A stretch of 64,000 nt of DNA from positions 658,872 through 722,871 of the forward strand of contig JAODUP010000227.1 in assembly GCA_025642065.1 (NCBI GenBank). The letters run 5' to 3'. The stretch's first letter is position 1; each line of letters starts with the position of its first letter. Shown one piece after another: positions 22,162 through 33,997 of the stretch. The stretch comes from Paralvinella palmiformis. Taxonomy: Eukaryota; Annelida; Polychaeta; Terebellida; Alvinellidae. Made by a program: the position numbers and the translations under genes. The notes beneath the pieces are model-generated. The model saw only the letters and a list, made by a program, of their open reading frames with translations, had not been told where the DNA came from and did no database searches.

Positions 22162-22703
22162 AAGCTAAAGTATTTCCTATCAGTTTTAACAATTCATTAA
22201 CAATGATACCATAAATAATTAGTGCTCAAACAGATGAAACAGTGTTAAAAATATAGCTGTATTTATGGCTGGGTTTATTTAATATCTAACCTTCAAACTA
22301 TTAAATTCAAAAGTATCTTCAATTATGATGCATCCAGCAAACTATAATGAAAAGAGAGTAAATTATTATATTCTCTGATAGAATGGTAAAGCTTGTTGTC
22401 AGATTAGTTAACATTCTACATAGGAAATAACAGATCTCTAGCTGCTGCAGAGCATGTGTAGATCTGGATCAATAGCATCAGTATGAACATGCAATACTAA
22501 ATAGAATTTTTTCCCATTTTCAATGACATGAAATGATAAATTAATATTTAATAATTACACATAATTTTAGGTCTTATTACTCTAATGATCAAAAGCAATT
22601 TCTGCAGAAAGCTAAATAATGCTATTTTGTGAGAATATTGATCCTTGCATTGTTGCAACTAATGAATGTTGTCTCATTCTAATTTTCTGGGATGGATCTG
22701 ACT

Positions 22704-22924
22704 GTAACAGGTCATTTCGTCACCAATACCAGTTTGACACCAAAAGAAAAGGTCATTTCATCGCCTATAAGAAGTCTTTCTGTCGCCAACTACAAGTCAT
22801 TTCGTCGCTTACTGAAATCTTTTGTAGTTGTTTTCATCACTATCATTAATTATTCTAGATCACATACAGAAAAAAAAAATTTTGGTTTACTTTATAATGT
22901 TAATACATATTATATGGTAATAAA

Positions 22925-22960
<36 letters not shown>

Positions 22961-23638
22961 CAACAATATATCCATGAACAGTTTTGGGTTCAATTACTTT
23001 CTTATAATTTATCAAATTGGCTGGCAGGGTTTTTTGAGAGAAAACATATATGCTATTAGTATTATGTATAACACTGAAGATTTTAGATGTCAACTCAGGT
23101 CTATATATATATATATATATATATATTCTGTCAGCAGCACAAGGTATTCAGCAAATATGTCCACCTTATACCCATGTATATACATGCAGTCTTTAAATTT
23201 GTATAAATTAATCCAAGTGCCGCCATGTACCTGCTTCAATACACAAGTACAATTAATTTCCAATAGTGTGACCTTGCGATATTGTTGCCAAAAATTCAAT
23301 AAATCACAGGAAATTATTACTAAGTCATGGTCTGAATTGATAGCAGGAGATATTTCAGCTATGAAGTTGTTAAAATGATGTGCACAAATGAATGTATCTT
23401 ATATAACTGGTCTATGCAATTTTTACTTGTGCTTCCTTTATTAAACCATTTTATTCAGTTGTGCATTCTTGTCCCATTTCTGTCCATTAATAGCTACATA
23501 TCTATTAATTATCGCTGCTACGACTTTTGGTTGACGATGAAACGACTTTTAGTTGACGATGAAACAACTTCTCATATGTGTCGAAACAACCTTTTTTTGG
23601 TGACGAACTGGTAGTGGCAACAAAACGACTCGCAACCA
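22704..23638. mobile_element. hAT-like non-autonomous element with tandem-unit termini
   Basis: The 8-bp duplication ATCTGACT flanks it (22696-22703 and 23639-23646). Both ends consist of several imperfect units of the type GTCATTTCGTCGCCAACTA, inverted relative to each other (22704-22825 and 23517-23638). The interior has two (TA)n runs (22928-22954 and 23101-23127). The only long open frame through it is a by-product of low complexity. No transposase was found. Confidence 0.75.
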
Positions 23639-24499
23639 ATCTGACTTCTGATTATCATGATATTCTCTGTACGACTGTAGATCTTGTTGTCTAATCCTGT
23701 CAAGCCATTTTGAGATTAAAAATACCTTTGAATAGAGTATCTATGACAGTTTTTGGACACTTAACATATAATTAACCACATAATTTAATGTTTTCATAAT
23801 AGAAAAGTAGAATCCATTTTAAAACATTTATCCAACTTCAAACTTTCCATAAATGTGCATTTCGTTATTTATTTTTTTGGCACGATAAATTTTCTCAAAG
23901 TGAAACCTGGCTAACTAGGCAGAATTTGGACACTTGCAGCAGAATTCAGACACTGGTATTTTTAAAAATAAATTGCAAATTTGAAGAAAAAAAACCCAGA
24001 GGAACTATTAACGAATGTCATGTACTATTTAAATAAAAAACAAGGACATCAAGTCCCCACAACTATAATGACACTAATCACACTTTGGTAATTGTTCATC
24101 TCTCTGATAATAGTCATTCGTCTTCTGAATATAATAAAGTGAATTTGTTAATTATCAAATAGATTCTTGTGTCTATGCATGCAATTTATTATGTTATTCA
24201 TTATTTCTTTACTTAATTTCATGTCATTGAACCATATTCAACTTTATTGTGAAGCTGATATTTCAATTTATTGTGGTGTCTAAAACTGAAAGGTACCTTA
24301 ATTTACATTGAAGTGTTTGATATTATATTCAAAATGGCAGTATTTGAATAAATTGGATCTTAGTCAATATGTTTTGGCCCCAAACACACAAAATAGGAGT
24401 AATATCAAACTGCGAGATGATTCAAATGAAGCCTTGCTTCTTACTACTACTGTGTATGAAATGGCTCTCATGCTGAACAATTGGGGAATGCACTAAATG

Positions 24500-25200
24500 T
24501 GTGTTTTTCTGATGCTCGGACGCAGAGCAGGAAGCCGAGAATCAGGTCACTGGTCAGAACCAAGTATGCCGGTGGTAGAGTCAAGCACCGAGTACTATTT
24601 TGGCTTGTTTCAGATGCCCGGACTAGGATATAAAAATTCGAGCACTCATCTGCAATCATATATATAGTGAGTTCCGGTGGCCTAGCGGTTGAGAACCTGG
24701 CACTTGGTGCCAAGGGTCACAGGTTCGATCCTAGCAAGAGGTCGAAACTTTTCCAGAGATTAATTTCTCGGCTCCCAACATCATGGAAGGCTGACCACAT
24801 TAAATGACACTGCCTTCTCCACTCAATTATGAAAAAGATAAAGGATGGATGTTAAAACACTCTGGCAGTGACCACCCTCAGGGTATTTCAGCTCCATTTT
24901 TCCATACTGCTCCCCTGTGAGTGGTGGGGGAAGTGTTTCTCAACCACTCCAACATGGAGGCTGTGCTGAATAAGCGACAGCCTGGGGATTTTACCCGGAA
25001 AAACAATTCAATCAATCAACCATATGTCCTGCAATAAATCATGCATGAAACCACAGTGATGGCCTGGGGTGTGTCCGGATTTAGTAGCCAGTGTTCAGGA
25101 CTATCGGGAGCCAGCGCATGCACATTGAGTGCTCGGACCTTTAGCGACAGTGAACAGGTTTCCGATGCTCAACCACACAACCACTTCGTTGTTTTATACC
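24500..25200. mobile_element. Inverted-repeat element, copy B, split by a SINE
   Basis: The left part (TTTTTCTGATGCTCGGACGC, then AAGCCGAGAATCAGG) and the right part (GCGCATGCACATTGAGTG, then TTTCCGATGCTC and ACCACTTCGTTGTT) correspond to the same segments of the element at 34725-35461. A full SINE family 2 copy interrupts it at 24667. Boundaries on the left are uncertain. Confidence 0.5.
24667..25010 (+). mobile_element. SINE family 2, near full length
   Basis: The tRNA-like head has an A box (TGGCCTAGCGGTTGAG) and a B box (GGTTCGATCC), then the family body and tail (ACAGCCTGGGGATTTTACCC, AAACAATTCAATC). Such SINEs are transcribed by RNA polymerase III and mobilised by LINE machinery. Confidence 0.85.
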
Positions 25201-25934
25201 TTAATAGAGTGTTACACGAAACAATTTTTTTCTTTTCGGGCAAGAGGAGTCATCTGTTGTGTGTGTTGAACATCATTGCTTTATGTGAATATGTCATTGA
25301 TTTGTGTGTGCCTCAAATGAATTTGTAACAAAGTGTCCAAATCCAAAAATACCAATGTCTAGATCTACTCTACTTTGAACTTTCCATTGACAATTTAGAA
25401 ATTATTGAAATTTTCAAAAATATTTTAATACCTAGAAAGTAAATTCACCTGTAATAATTTAATCTAAGAACTAGGTAGGTGAGTGGATGGGATTAAATCG
25501 AAGGTCCGAATACTAATAGAAATAGATCTAAGCGAGTCCCAGCTCCAGAGTGACACTGACACACTCACACAGTGACTGAGTGAGTGAGTGAGTGACAGTC
25601 CAGGGGGGACTCCGGCCAAATCCAAGCCTTCTGCCGTTCTGGATTTCTACAACAAATAGATACGATGACAGAGATGGATAATACAAACGAGATGTGATAA
25701 TCATCAGCTAAAAATGGAATAAAGACCCTTTACATATCCTAATTGCTAAACGTGTGATTAACATTTACCTTCAATTTACATATTTTCAGATAAATCAAAA
25801 ATTCCACACACATCCACCAACCACAGTACCTACAACACACCGAACAAGACTCGAAATATGAAGACTGCGATAATGTGGTAGTGACGATTCTCAAGACTTA
25901 TGGCCATGAATTAAAATTATATCCTTAGTGAATA

Positions 25935-25936
<2 letters not shown>

Positions 25937-25990
<54 letters not shown>

Positions 25991-26048
25991 GCCATATATA
26001 TTTGTTTAAGAATTATACACATTCGTGTTTTACAGGTTAATGTAATGG

Positions 26049-26121
<73 letters not shown>
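25937..26121. repeat. (TA)n and (TA)n(GA)n microsatellites
   Basis: Two long TA runs (about 25937-25987 and 26051-26091), the second continuing into (GA)n to 26121. A further (TA)n lies at 26444-26491. Peptides read through them are artefacts. Confidence 0.95.
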
Positions 26122-26122
<1 letters not shown>

Positions 26123-26442
26123 ATATAGCTGATTAGTTAATGGTAAGAAAACAACAGTGATGGCCAAGAAAGTTTAATTGGCTAATTGCTGATTGTACAT
26201 TTTAAATTCGGATGTCTTAACATTATAACATAGTTTATCAAGTTTTTCAGGGTCAAAATCACATTGAGTTGACATATGATATTTTTCTCCCAACGTTTGC
26301 CACCAAATACCGACTGCATTCTTTGTCTTTTGAACTTGATTCTATATTTGTCAAAATAATTATTCATACTCATGATAGTAATATCTCCAACCAAAAATGT
26401 ATACACAAAACTAATTACTTGATTCATATTACTTGATTCTAA

Positions 26443-26494
<52 letters not shown>

Positions 26495-26768
26495 TTCTGG
26501 TATAAAATAATAGCCATCACCAGTATTAAATACAAGAAATAATTCATTGTTTCTTACAATAACTACTAAATGGCATATTACAAAGATTTCAATGATAACC
26601 AAAACATAGTAAATTCTTTTTCATACTCTAACATCATATTAACTATTTTCAGGAAAAAATTTCTGAAACAATCTTATTTATAGATAAAATCACAGATAAT
26701 TGCTGTGCTGTTCTAATATAGCTGTCATGACCATCATTTACATCAATGATTTAATTCAAGATTGTGAT

Positions 26769-27035
26769 ATGAGTGAGTGAGTGAGTGAATGAATGAGTGA
26801 GTGAGTGAGTGAGTGAGTGAGTCAGTCAGTCAGTCAGTCAGTCAGTCAGTCAGTCAATCATCCAGTCAGGGAATCAGTGGTCACATCTGAGACACTTGGT
26901 TAAGGGGTTAATTACTTATCGTGAAAAGAGGTTCTTAAATGAGACATCCCGCAGACACAGCTAGGTGATAACGGGGTCTGAAGTCACGACCTGAAACTCT
27001 ACGTAGGTTACTAGCTGGATTACGGGAAGGCGCAT
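26769..27035 (-). mobile_element. SINE family 3-like copy with (GTGA)n/(GTCA)n tail
   Basis: On the minus strand a tRNA-like portion (GTAACCTACGTAGAGTTTCA, GGTCGTGACTTCAGACC) leads into a body and then a tetranucleotide tail. On the plus strand the tail is (GTGA)n then (GTCA)n at 26769-26855. The same body-plus-tetranucleotide plan occurs at 31672 and 32575. Confidence 0.5.
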
Positions 27036-27162
27036 CCAATTGTTTAACAAAGTATGTCGAACTGATTTGTCCATTTTGAAAGCAGATTTCTGTCACGTTT
27101 TCGCACATTGACAATCTTAAAGAACCCCCCCTCTTTCTGTGTGTCTGTCTGTCTATTCTGTC

Positions 27163-27164
<2 letters not shown>

Positions 27165-27201
<37 letters not shown>

Positions 27202-27347
27202 ATGTGTTTGTGTATTTGTTTATTCTATGACAAAAGAATATTAACCGGCGGTGAATATGACATTAGTTGGGACTGTGATTGAGACTATGATGTCAGTGAT
27301 GACCATTATGTTGACATGTGTGTGTGTGCGTGCGTTACACGCGCGTG

Positions 27348-27374
<27 letters not shown>
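27165..27374. repeat. Two (TA)n microsatellites with CT- and TG-rich flanks
   Basis: TA runs at about 27167-27197 and 27347-27373, separated by ordinary AT-rich sequence with TGTGTG and GCGCG steps. No gene is seen in this stretch. Confidence 0.85.
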
Positions 27375-27378
<4 letters not shown>

Positions 27379-28837
27379 CAATACCCTGCTTTACGTCATT
27401 TCGGCCTACGTCAAATTCGCATTTACGCCACTTTTCTAGAGTATATTTGAGTTCAGCGAATGCAATCAAGTCCGAGATTACGTCACTGAACTTCAGCTAC
27501 GTCATAATAAAAGGACGTAAAATAAATAAATTAGTAATAAAATATTTAAAAAACAATTTAACATACTATAAAAAACACAACTAAAACCAAACATAATAAA
27601 ATATTTACACCGTAAGGGTATTTTAAGGGATTACCTGTGCGTTCGGTTTACGTAAAAACCTTGGTTTTGTATTGTGTTTGATATCAATTAAATTTTACAG
27701 CGCTCGTAACACACATCATCATAGACGTTGTTATTATACCTACTGCTACTGCTGTTATTAGTATTAGGACTCGTAGTATAATTATTCATGTTATAATTTT
27801 CAGCGACTATGTTTAGTAGGGGACGTGATTGCTAAACCTAAGATGTATTCAATAAATGAATGTCCACCGACAAATTTCTCAGTTTAGTAAACAATGTTCA
27901 CCCATAATAACAGTGACGTGTTCAGATTTTTAAATATATTTCCCTAAGTATATTAATTATTATATGTGCATTTACCTAAATAAAGGTTTTATGTTCATTA
28001 GCATTTTGTGCGCCACGAATGTTTCTGATGGGTCACACGTGTTTGTAAAGACATACTGTGGAACTAGAATATCAAACTGTTTACAGATTAAAATATATAT
28101 ATATGTAATAATTAAAGATGTTAAATTTTCAAATCTGTATAAAAATACTTGCGTACGATATCTATTTGTGTATTATTACAATAGAGATATTTACAGGTAT
28201 TACAAGCTTTTGTTTTTATGTCACTCCTTTGCCGACACCACCGAAGACGTCCCAGTACATGGAATCGATTTCCAGCATGTTCTATTCTTGTTGGATGTTT
28301 CATCATAACTGTTTGGTTGCATTATATCTCATATAAGACAAGCATCGAAGTTTAGCAAAGTAATCACTCACTCACCATGCCATTTTTATTGAGCCATACT
28401 GCCAAATCGACAATCACAAACCATTTTGTGTTTTATTGTATTATCTCTGTTTACATCTTTGTCAGAAATCGTAATTTATTTAAATCCATTCTTGTAGTGC
28501 AAATCCACTCTAAGGACTACGTTAATTTATTGTACTTATATCTCGCTTTACAATCCTATACTGTGGTCAACTTCCTGGGAAGTATAACCCGTCTAGCCAA
28601 CAGGTCCTGATATATAATACGCAATAATCCGTTAGTCCAACGTGAGGTTTACGACTCAATTAGCGAGTCAGTACATGACATATCACTAGCCAGTCGATGG
28701 ATTCGAATCGAAGATATCAGAGATTTTGATGCGACACTTTACTACTGAGCCACCGCCGTCAATATAAAACATGCCTGAGCTTTGTTTCCAATATTGCAGT
28801 CAATTAAACCTCCTATTGATAAACGATCATTATGTTG

Positions 28838-28841
<4 letters not shown>

Positions 28842-28887
<46 letters not shown>
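28842..28887. repeat. (TA)n microsatellite
   Basis: About 23 TA units in noncoding sequence. The 1.5 kb on either side holds no recognisable gene, only trinucleotide-rich patches (GTT/GCT near 29010-29055). Confidence 0.95.
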
Positions 28888-28889
<2 letters not shown>

Positions 28890-29821
28890 CACATGTATAT
28901 ATTCTGTTTTTTTATTCAGCCAGGATACGTTTTGACGTATCTTTCTCGATTACAAGCTGAACATCTTATTAAATGAACGCATACTAAACTGATTGAAATG
29001 GAATATTTAGTTGTTGTTGTTGCTGCTACTGTTTCTGCTACTGCTGCTGCTACTGTTGCTAGCTTTTATCGATGGCGATATCAGCAACAGTTCTACTTGT
29101 TAGTACTGTTTTCGCTGCTACAACTACTAATGATGAAATATTGACGTCATAATGACGTCGACGACAACCAGGACAAGACGATGATGACGACGATGATGAT
29201 CCAGTCAAAGTAATCCAACTCACAAAATGATGTGACACTCTCACGTGACACTCTCTCAATAACACGTGACCTCAGAACAATGCCACTGTGTGGGTGTTTG
29301 TTATCGCTCACAGACCACGACTAGCCAGTCGAGTAATAATGGAATTATATCAGCTCCGTCTAGAGCTGGCTGATATATATGGCCTGATATCTGTTCTCGG
29401 ATGATGATATCGGGATGTTTCTTGTTGATATATCAGCTGTTGTACACTTGTACCTCGCAAAGCGTTAACCTGTTGGTGGGATCCTTTTCGTCGCCTAGCA
29501 ACACGATGCTTACGTATCTGAAATGACGTCACAAGCCCTACACATTATTCCGTTTAAATGAAATGTCTATTCTGACTAGAGATTCGTGAATTATATTATG
29601 TACATTAAATAAACAAGTTTACCAGTTAGTTGGTTAAATATTCAGCTTCCATTTATGAAATATAAAAGTTTGTGTTCTTTTCTAGATATATTATTGCTAT
29701 CCATATACCAACCTGCCATACATTGGCCTATGACAGCGTATCGTTATGGTAAATAGAAGTGCTGTATCCCTATAATGATGACACAGTGGATTTAAATCGA
29801 GATCACGACCTTGTCCAATTC

Positions 29822-30061
29822 TTACCTCGAAGTTATGGAGTTCGCCGACTGAAATATATTTTTACAAATAATTTTACATTTGTTACAGTCATCTTTTTCA
29901 TCAGCCTCCCCATCACCAAATTGTTCCAAGTGTATGCCATCTGTTGGCATCAAATCCATCAAACTGGGTGGATATTTATTACTAAATAGACCAGGGAACG
30001 CATGATAGATCCACTGGGAATGGGTGATTTTTAACCTATACCCTCTCACCTTGTTGACCCC
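29822..30061 (-). pseudogene. Possible SGNH-type domain fragment (retroelement-like)
   Basis: The minus frame reads VNKVRGYRLKITHSQWIYHA, then FPGLFSNKYPP and LMPTDGIHLEQFG. A VN...(F)...DGIHL pattern is found at the C-terminal end of SGNH-hydrolase-like domains carried by some invertebrate retroelement proteins. The frame has no clear start or splice sites and loses similarity after an acidic stretch. It could instead be chance. Confidence 0.3.
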
Positions 30062-30366
30062 GCACTATACTAACGTGCCATCAACATCCCAATCACTGAC
30101 ATACTGTTATTATAGAGGTTTGTGTCCGTATGTCCAAGGAATAAGGCCACGGACTACTGCAACATTCTTTACGTGCCTCACTATGAGGCGAATCTGGTCA
30201 TGTTTACAGGGGTGGGGGCAGGTCGCTTGATAGATTTATTAATGAAACATATGTCGTGCTAAATTACGCAAGAATTAGCACACCCCACTCTCATAGGTAG
30301 GAGGTTTCGGATTCCTAAGGAAGCGTCATCCTTCCAGACCCCACCCTTCCATCTCGTATCACTAAC

Positions 30367-30456
30367 CTGGCAGATCTCTCGGCGTGTGTATCCTGACTGT
30401 CTGAACCAGCTCCAGCCGTCCAAGATCGACAAACCAGAACGGCCTCATCTCCATAT
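30367..30456 (-). CDS. Type II lectin-like gene, exon 4
   Basis: 90 nt, acceptor TTACAG and donor GTTAGT. Encodes NMEMRPFWFVDLGRLELVQT and VRIHTPRDLPG. The WFVDLG block is diagnostic of the galactose-binding-like fold. Confidence 0.82.
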
Positions 30457-32040
30457 CTGTAAATATACAACAACATGAAAGATAAGGATTGGATTTAATA
30501 TTTATATTTAACTATATCCGGAACACCAATCCAGATTCAATCTTCTGAGCACTTTAAATTCCACTTTAGACTTCACAATCAACTCTCCGAATCTGTTTCT
30601 ATTTATTGGATCCGACACGAGGACCTCCCACATTTTGGTGCAGACTTCTCCATGGTCGGAGTGTTAGCACATTCTATTTCCACAAACCTCTGGACCTGAG
30701 TTTAAAATCCGAGATGATCGAATGGTGTTTCACTTTTAACCTCGGAGATCGTTTCACTCATTTAATGTATGACACGCACATAAAGTGGCCACAAAACAAC
30801 AAAATTTCAACATTTCCCGTTGTTGGTTCAACACTTCTGTAGCACATTTTCATCACGGCTGTTCTTCATTATTTTTAGAATTTAGCTATTAAATACATGT
30901 TCCTAAATCACGCACACGCCACACGCACGTAAATATATACAAAAATATATACTATTACGTACTTGTTCTAGAGCATGAGCCTTTGGAGAATATATATTCA
31001 CCAACGCCATCTGTTGCCAGTGAAGCTTGATAAGAGAACGACTGATCTACCAAGGTGCTGGACTGATAAGCTGTACGTCTCAAGGCGATGTTAGTTTGGC
31101 GAATCTCAGCTGAAGGTGAATAGAATATAAGATATTCTAATTAGTACATCACTTGATAATGACAATAATAATAATTATACAGTCACATTCAGCCCATGCC
31201 AGTTCAATAAAAACACCACATGGAGCCAATTTGCCAAATTCCAAAATCGTATATTGCGAGTTTATTCGAAACTATTCGGGAGCACTATTAGACGGGGGAA
31301 AAGGACAATAAGATCGAATCTATTTTGGATCCTTTCTGAAGCGAGCCGAAACGGGTGTTTCCAAACATTCCGGATTAATGAAGCTTACCTTCTGTGACCT
31401 TGATTACTGTACTCCTTATAGATTGTGTAGTGACGACGATATCTGTGACGTTTTCTCGACCGTAATCTACTGTTAATGACGATATATTATCTATCAGTGG
31501 CTTCATCTGCAGGGTGGTCATCATACTATTATTGGTACTTATTAACCCATGACTAGGTACTGGAGATGAGCTCTGAAAAGATGACACACAAATGTTTGTT
31601 TGCGGTGCGAAATAGATACAAACTGTACATAAATTGAGTCCATGAATCATTTTGGTTCGTTTGTTTGTAATAGTGAGTGAGTGATTTTTTTTAGTCTCAA
31701 CTTTGACCACACCCAGGACATATGACCAAACGGCGACTTCTTCGGAAAACATCCCACAAAGACAGATAGGAGTCGGATTCGAACACACAACCTGGAGGTT
31801 GGCATCGTAATGCCATAATCACTGGGCTAAATGACTACCCACTCTGTTTGTAACCGACGTCATAAGTCAGGTGTAATACCAAAGCTATACCATTGCTGCC
31901 CATTTTATGATGGCACATTTTATTCGTCAGCGGGCGCTTGTCACCATGCCATTTCTGATAACCAATTTGTTCTGACTTTAAAACGCGGAGAATTTTAGTA
32001 TGTCTAGGAGAAGAAATTTTTTGCGTGAACGTTAAGCCAT

Positions 32041-32095
<55 letters not shown>

Positions 32096-33944
32096 CGTAA
32101 ACTTTCACCGTGACTTTACTCATTATTATTATTAATATCTACTCCAGTTAATATTTGTCAATTTTTTTTGTATTTTGATTGTAAGATTGCATGGTAAATT
32201 AATATAATAATTTACAAAGGAATCACTATCAGAGTGCCAAATGAAGTAATATTAAAAACTAGTGGGATAGTGTTATGTCATTTGTGGATCCGAGAAAGCA
32301 GCATCCGACTTCACTAAAGATGACAATTGTTTAAATTAGAATTTTCTTGCCTATTATTCTATTCGAGATTTTACCGTTTGAAATCAGCCTGCCTTTTTAT
32401 TGTGGTTCCAGTTAAGAAGCTCACTCGCTGGCACCATGTCACATATTGATTTATGGAGCTGTTCAATGTGATATAATCATAGGCGGATATAATCTTCCTA
32501 TATTCCAGTTAGATCCACTCAATCCAGTGATCCGCCATCGTTAAAAACGAGGTTCTGGTTTATGGTTGAGTCAGCAAGTGAGTGAGTGATTGCTTTGTTT
32601 AGCCTCGCCGCTAATCACATCTAAAATATATTGTAAAGGGGCGAACAAATAATCGGATGAAATATTCCATAGATGTAGATAACACTGAGATTTGAACCCA
32701 TACCAGACGCTATCCAGCACAGTATGCTAACAACAAAACTAATGGATCATCCGTGGCAAGCAGGTGAAAAACAACAGTTAGTTGGTGGATTCGAACCATT
32801 TCCAGATTCTATCCGACTCCCTTACCATTGAGCTGACACAATGTATCTCCAGTTATCAAATGTATTTTTGTTCTATCAGACATTGAGTGCGCCTCCGTGG
32901 TCTAGCGGTAGCGTTTTGGATCACAGATCACTACCACCCGGGTTCGAATCTCGGCGTGGGCATATCTGAAGGTTGTTTCATCTTCGACTTCGCTTCATTA
33001 CCTTTGGAGGTCGCTCGGCCCATTTAGCCTACCACGTGCACAAAAGTGGCCGTAAAACATCAATCATCATCATCTATCAGACATTGAAAAACGTAAATCG
33101 GATGCAGATTTTAAGGTGTAGAAACATCGAAAAATACCTCTTCATGAAATTAACAGTCTCAACAAATGTGGCCGATAAAAGACCAATAAACTATACAGAT
33201 TAAGAAATATGTCTTAGTTATTGGTTACGAGAAATTTATGAGAAATTTATGATATGACCGTTCTAGTCAATGACATATCCAACTAAAATAATAATTGTTT
33301 AATTATGGCTTTAACACCTTTCTGTTGTGTGCATAGTCTGGCTCTTTAATGAAAAAATGTATGTAATCTGTTTCTACGTTTCTCTACTTTCTCTCCCTCT
33401 ATCGGTAGCCTGTTGGACCACAGATCACTACGACCCGTGTTCGAATCCCGGCGTGGGCATATCTGAAGGTTGTTTCGTCTTCGACTTCGCCTCATTACCT
33501 TTGGAGGTTGCTCGGCCCATTTAGCCTACCATGTGCACAAAAGTGGCCGTAAAACATCAATCATCATCATCATCTACCTCTATGTGACCTTATTCGTAAT
33601 GATAGGCTATCATAACGTCATCTCCTGTCATTTGATCGTAACCGAGAACACCTCTGACACGCTTCGTTGACATTATGATCGCGCACGCACACGCACATAC
33701 AGTAATGGCTGAAATAACAGCTATTATAAGGGGCTACGTCAACTGATGGAGACATATATAGTCTGTAATTTTGAACTTCACTACGAAGACTAATTCTAAA
33801 TATATTCTGAATTTACAATATATCCGAGATAACTTTGCCGATTGCCTGGATACAAAAATTCCTGCTATATAGTACCACTGCCGAGAATCGAACCTCCGAC
33901 CTCTCGCACAGGACTTTCACGCTCTAGCCCATGAGGCGGTCATG

Positions 33945-33997
<53 letters not shown>

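Noticed and set aside
22692..23378. Longest open frame in the window (228 codons, plus strand)
   Set aside because: It runs through two (TA)n microsatellites inside an inverted-repeat element and has no recognisable domain.
28212..28310. GC-richer patch whose minus strand reads SMYWDVFGGVGKGVT
   Set aside because: The short frame has no splice sites and no family I can name. It could be repeat-derived but cannot be supported.
32889..32960. Possible functional tRNA gene (A and B boxes present)
   Set aside because: The cloverleaf arms do not pair well and the same sequence is followed by a SINE body in several copies.
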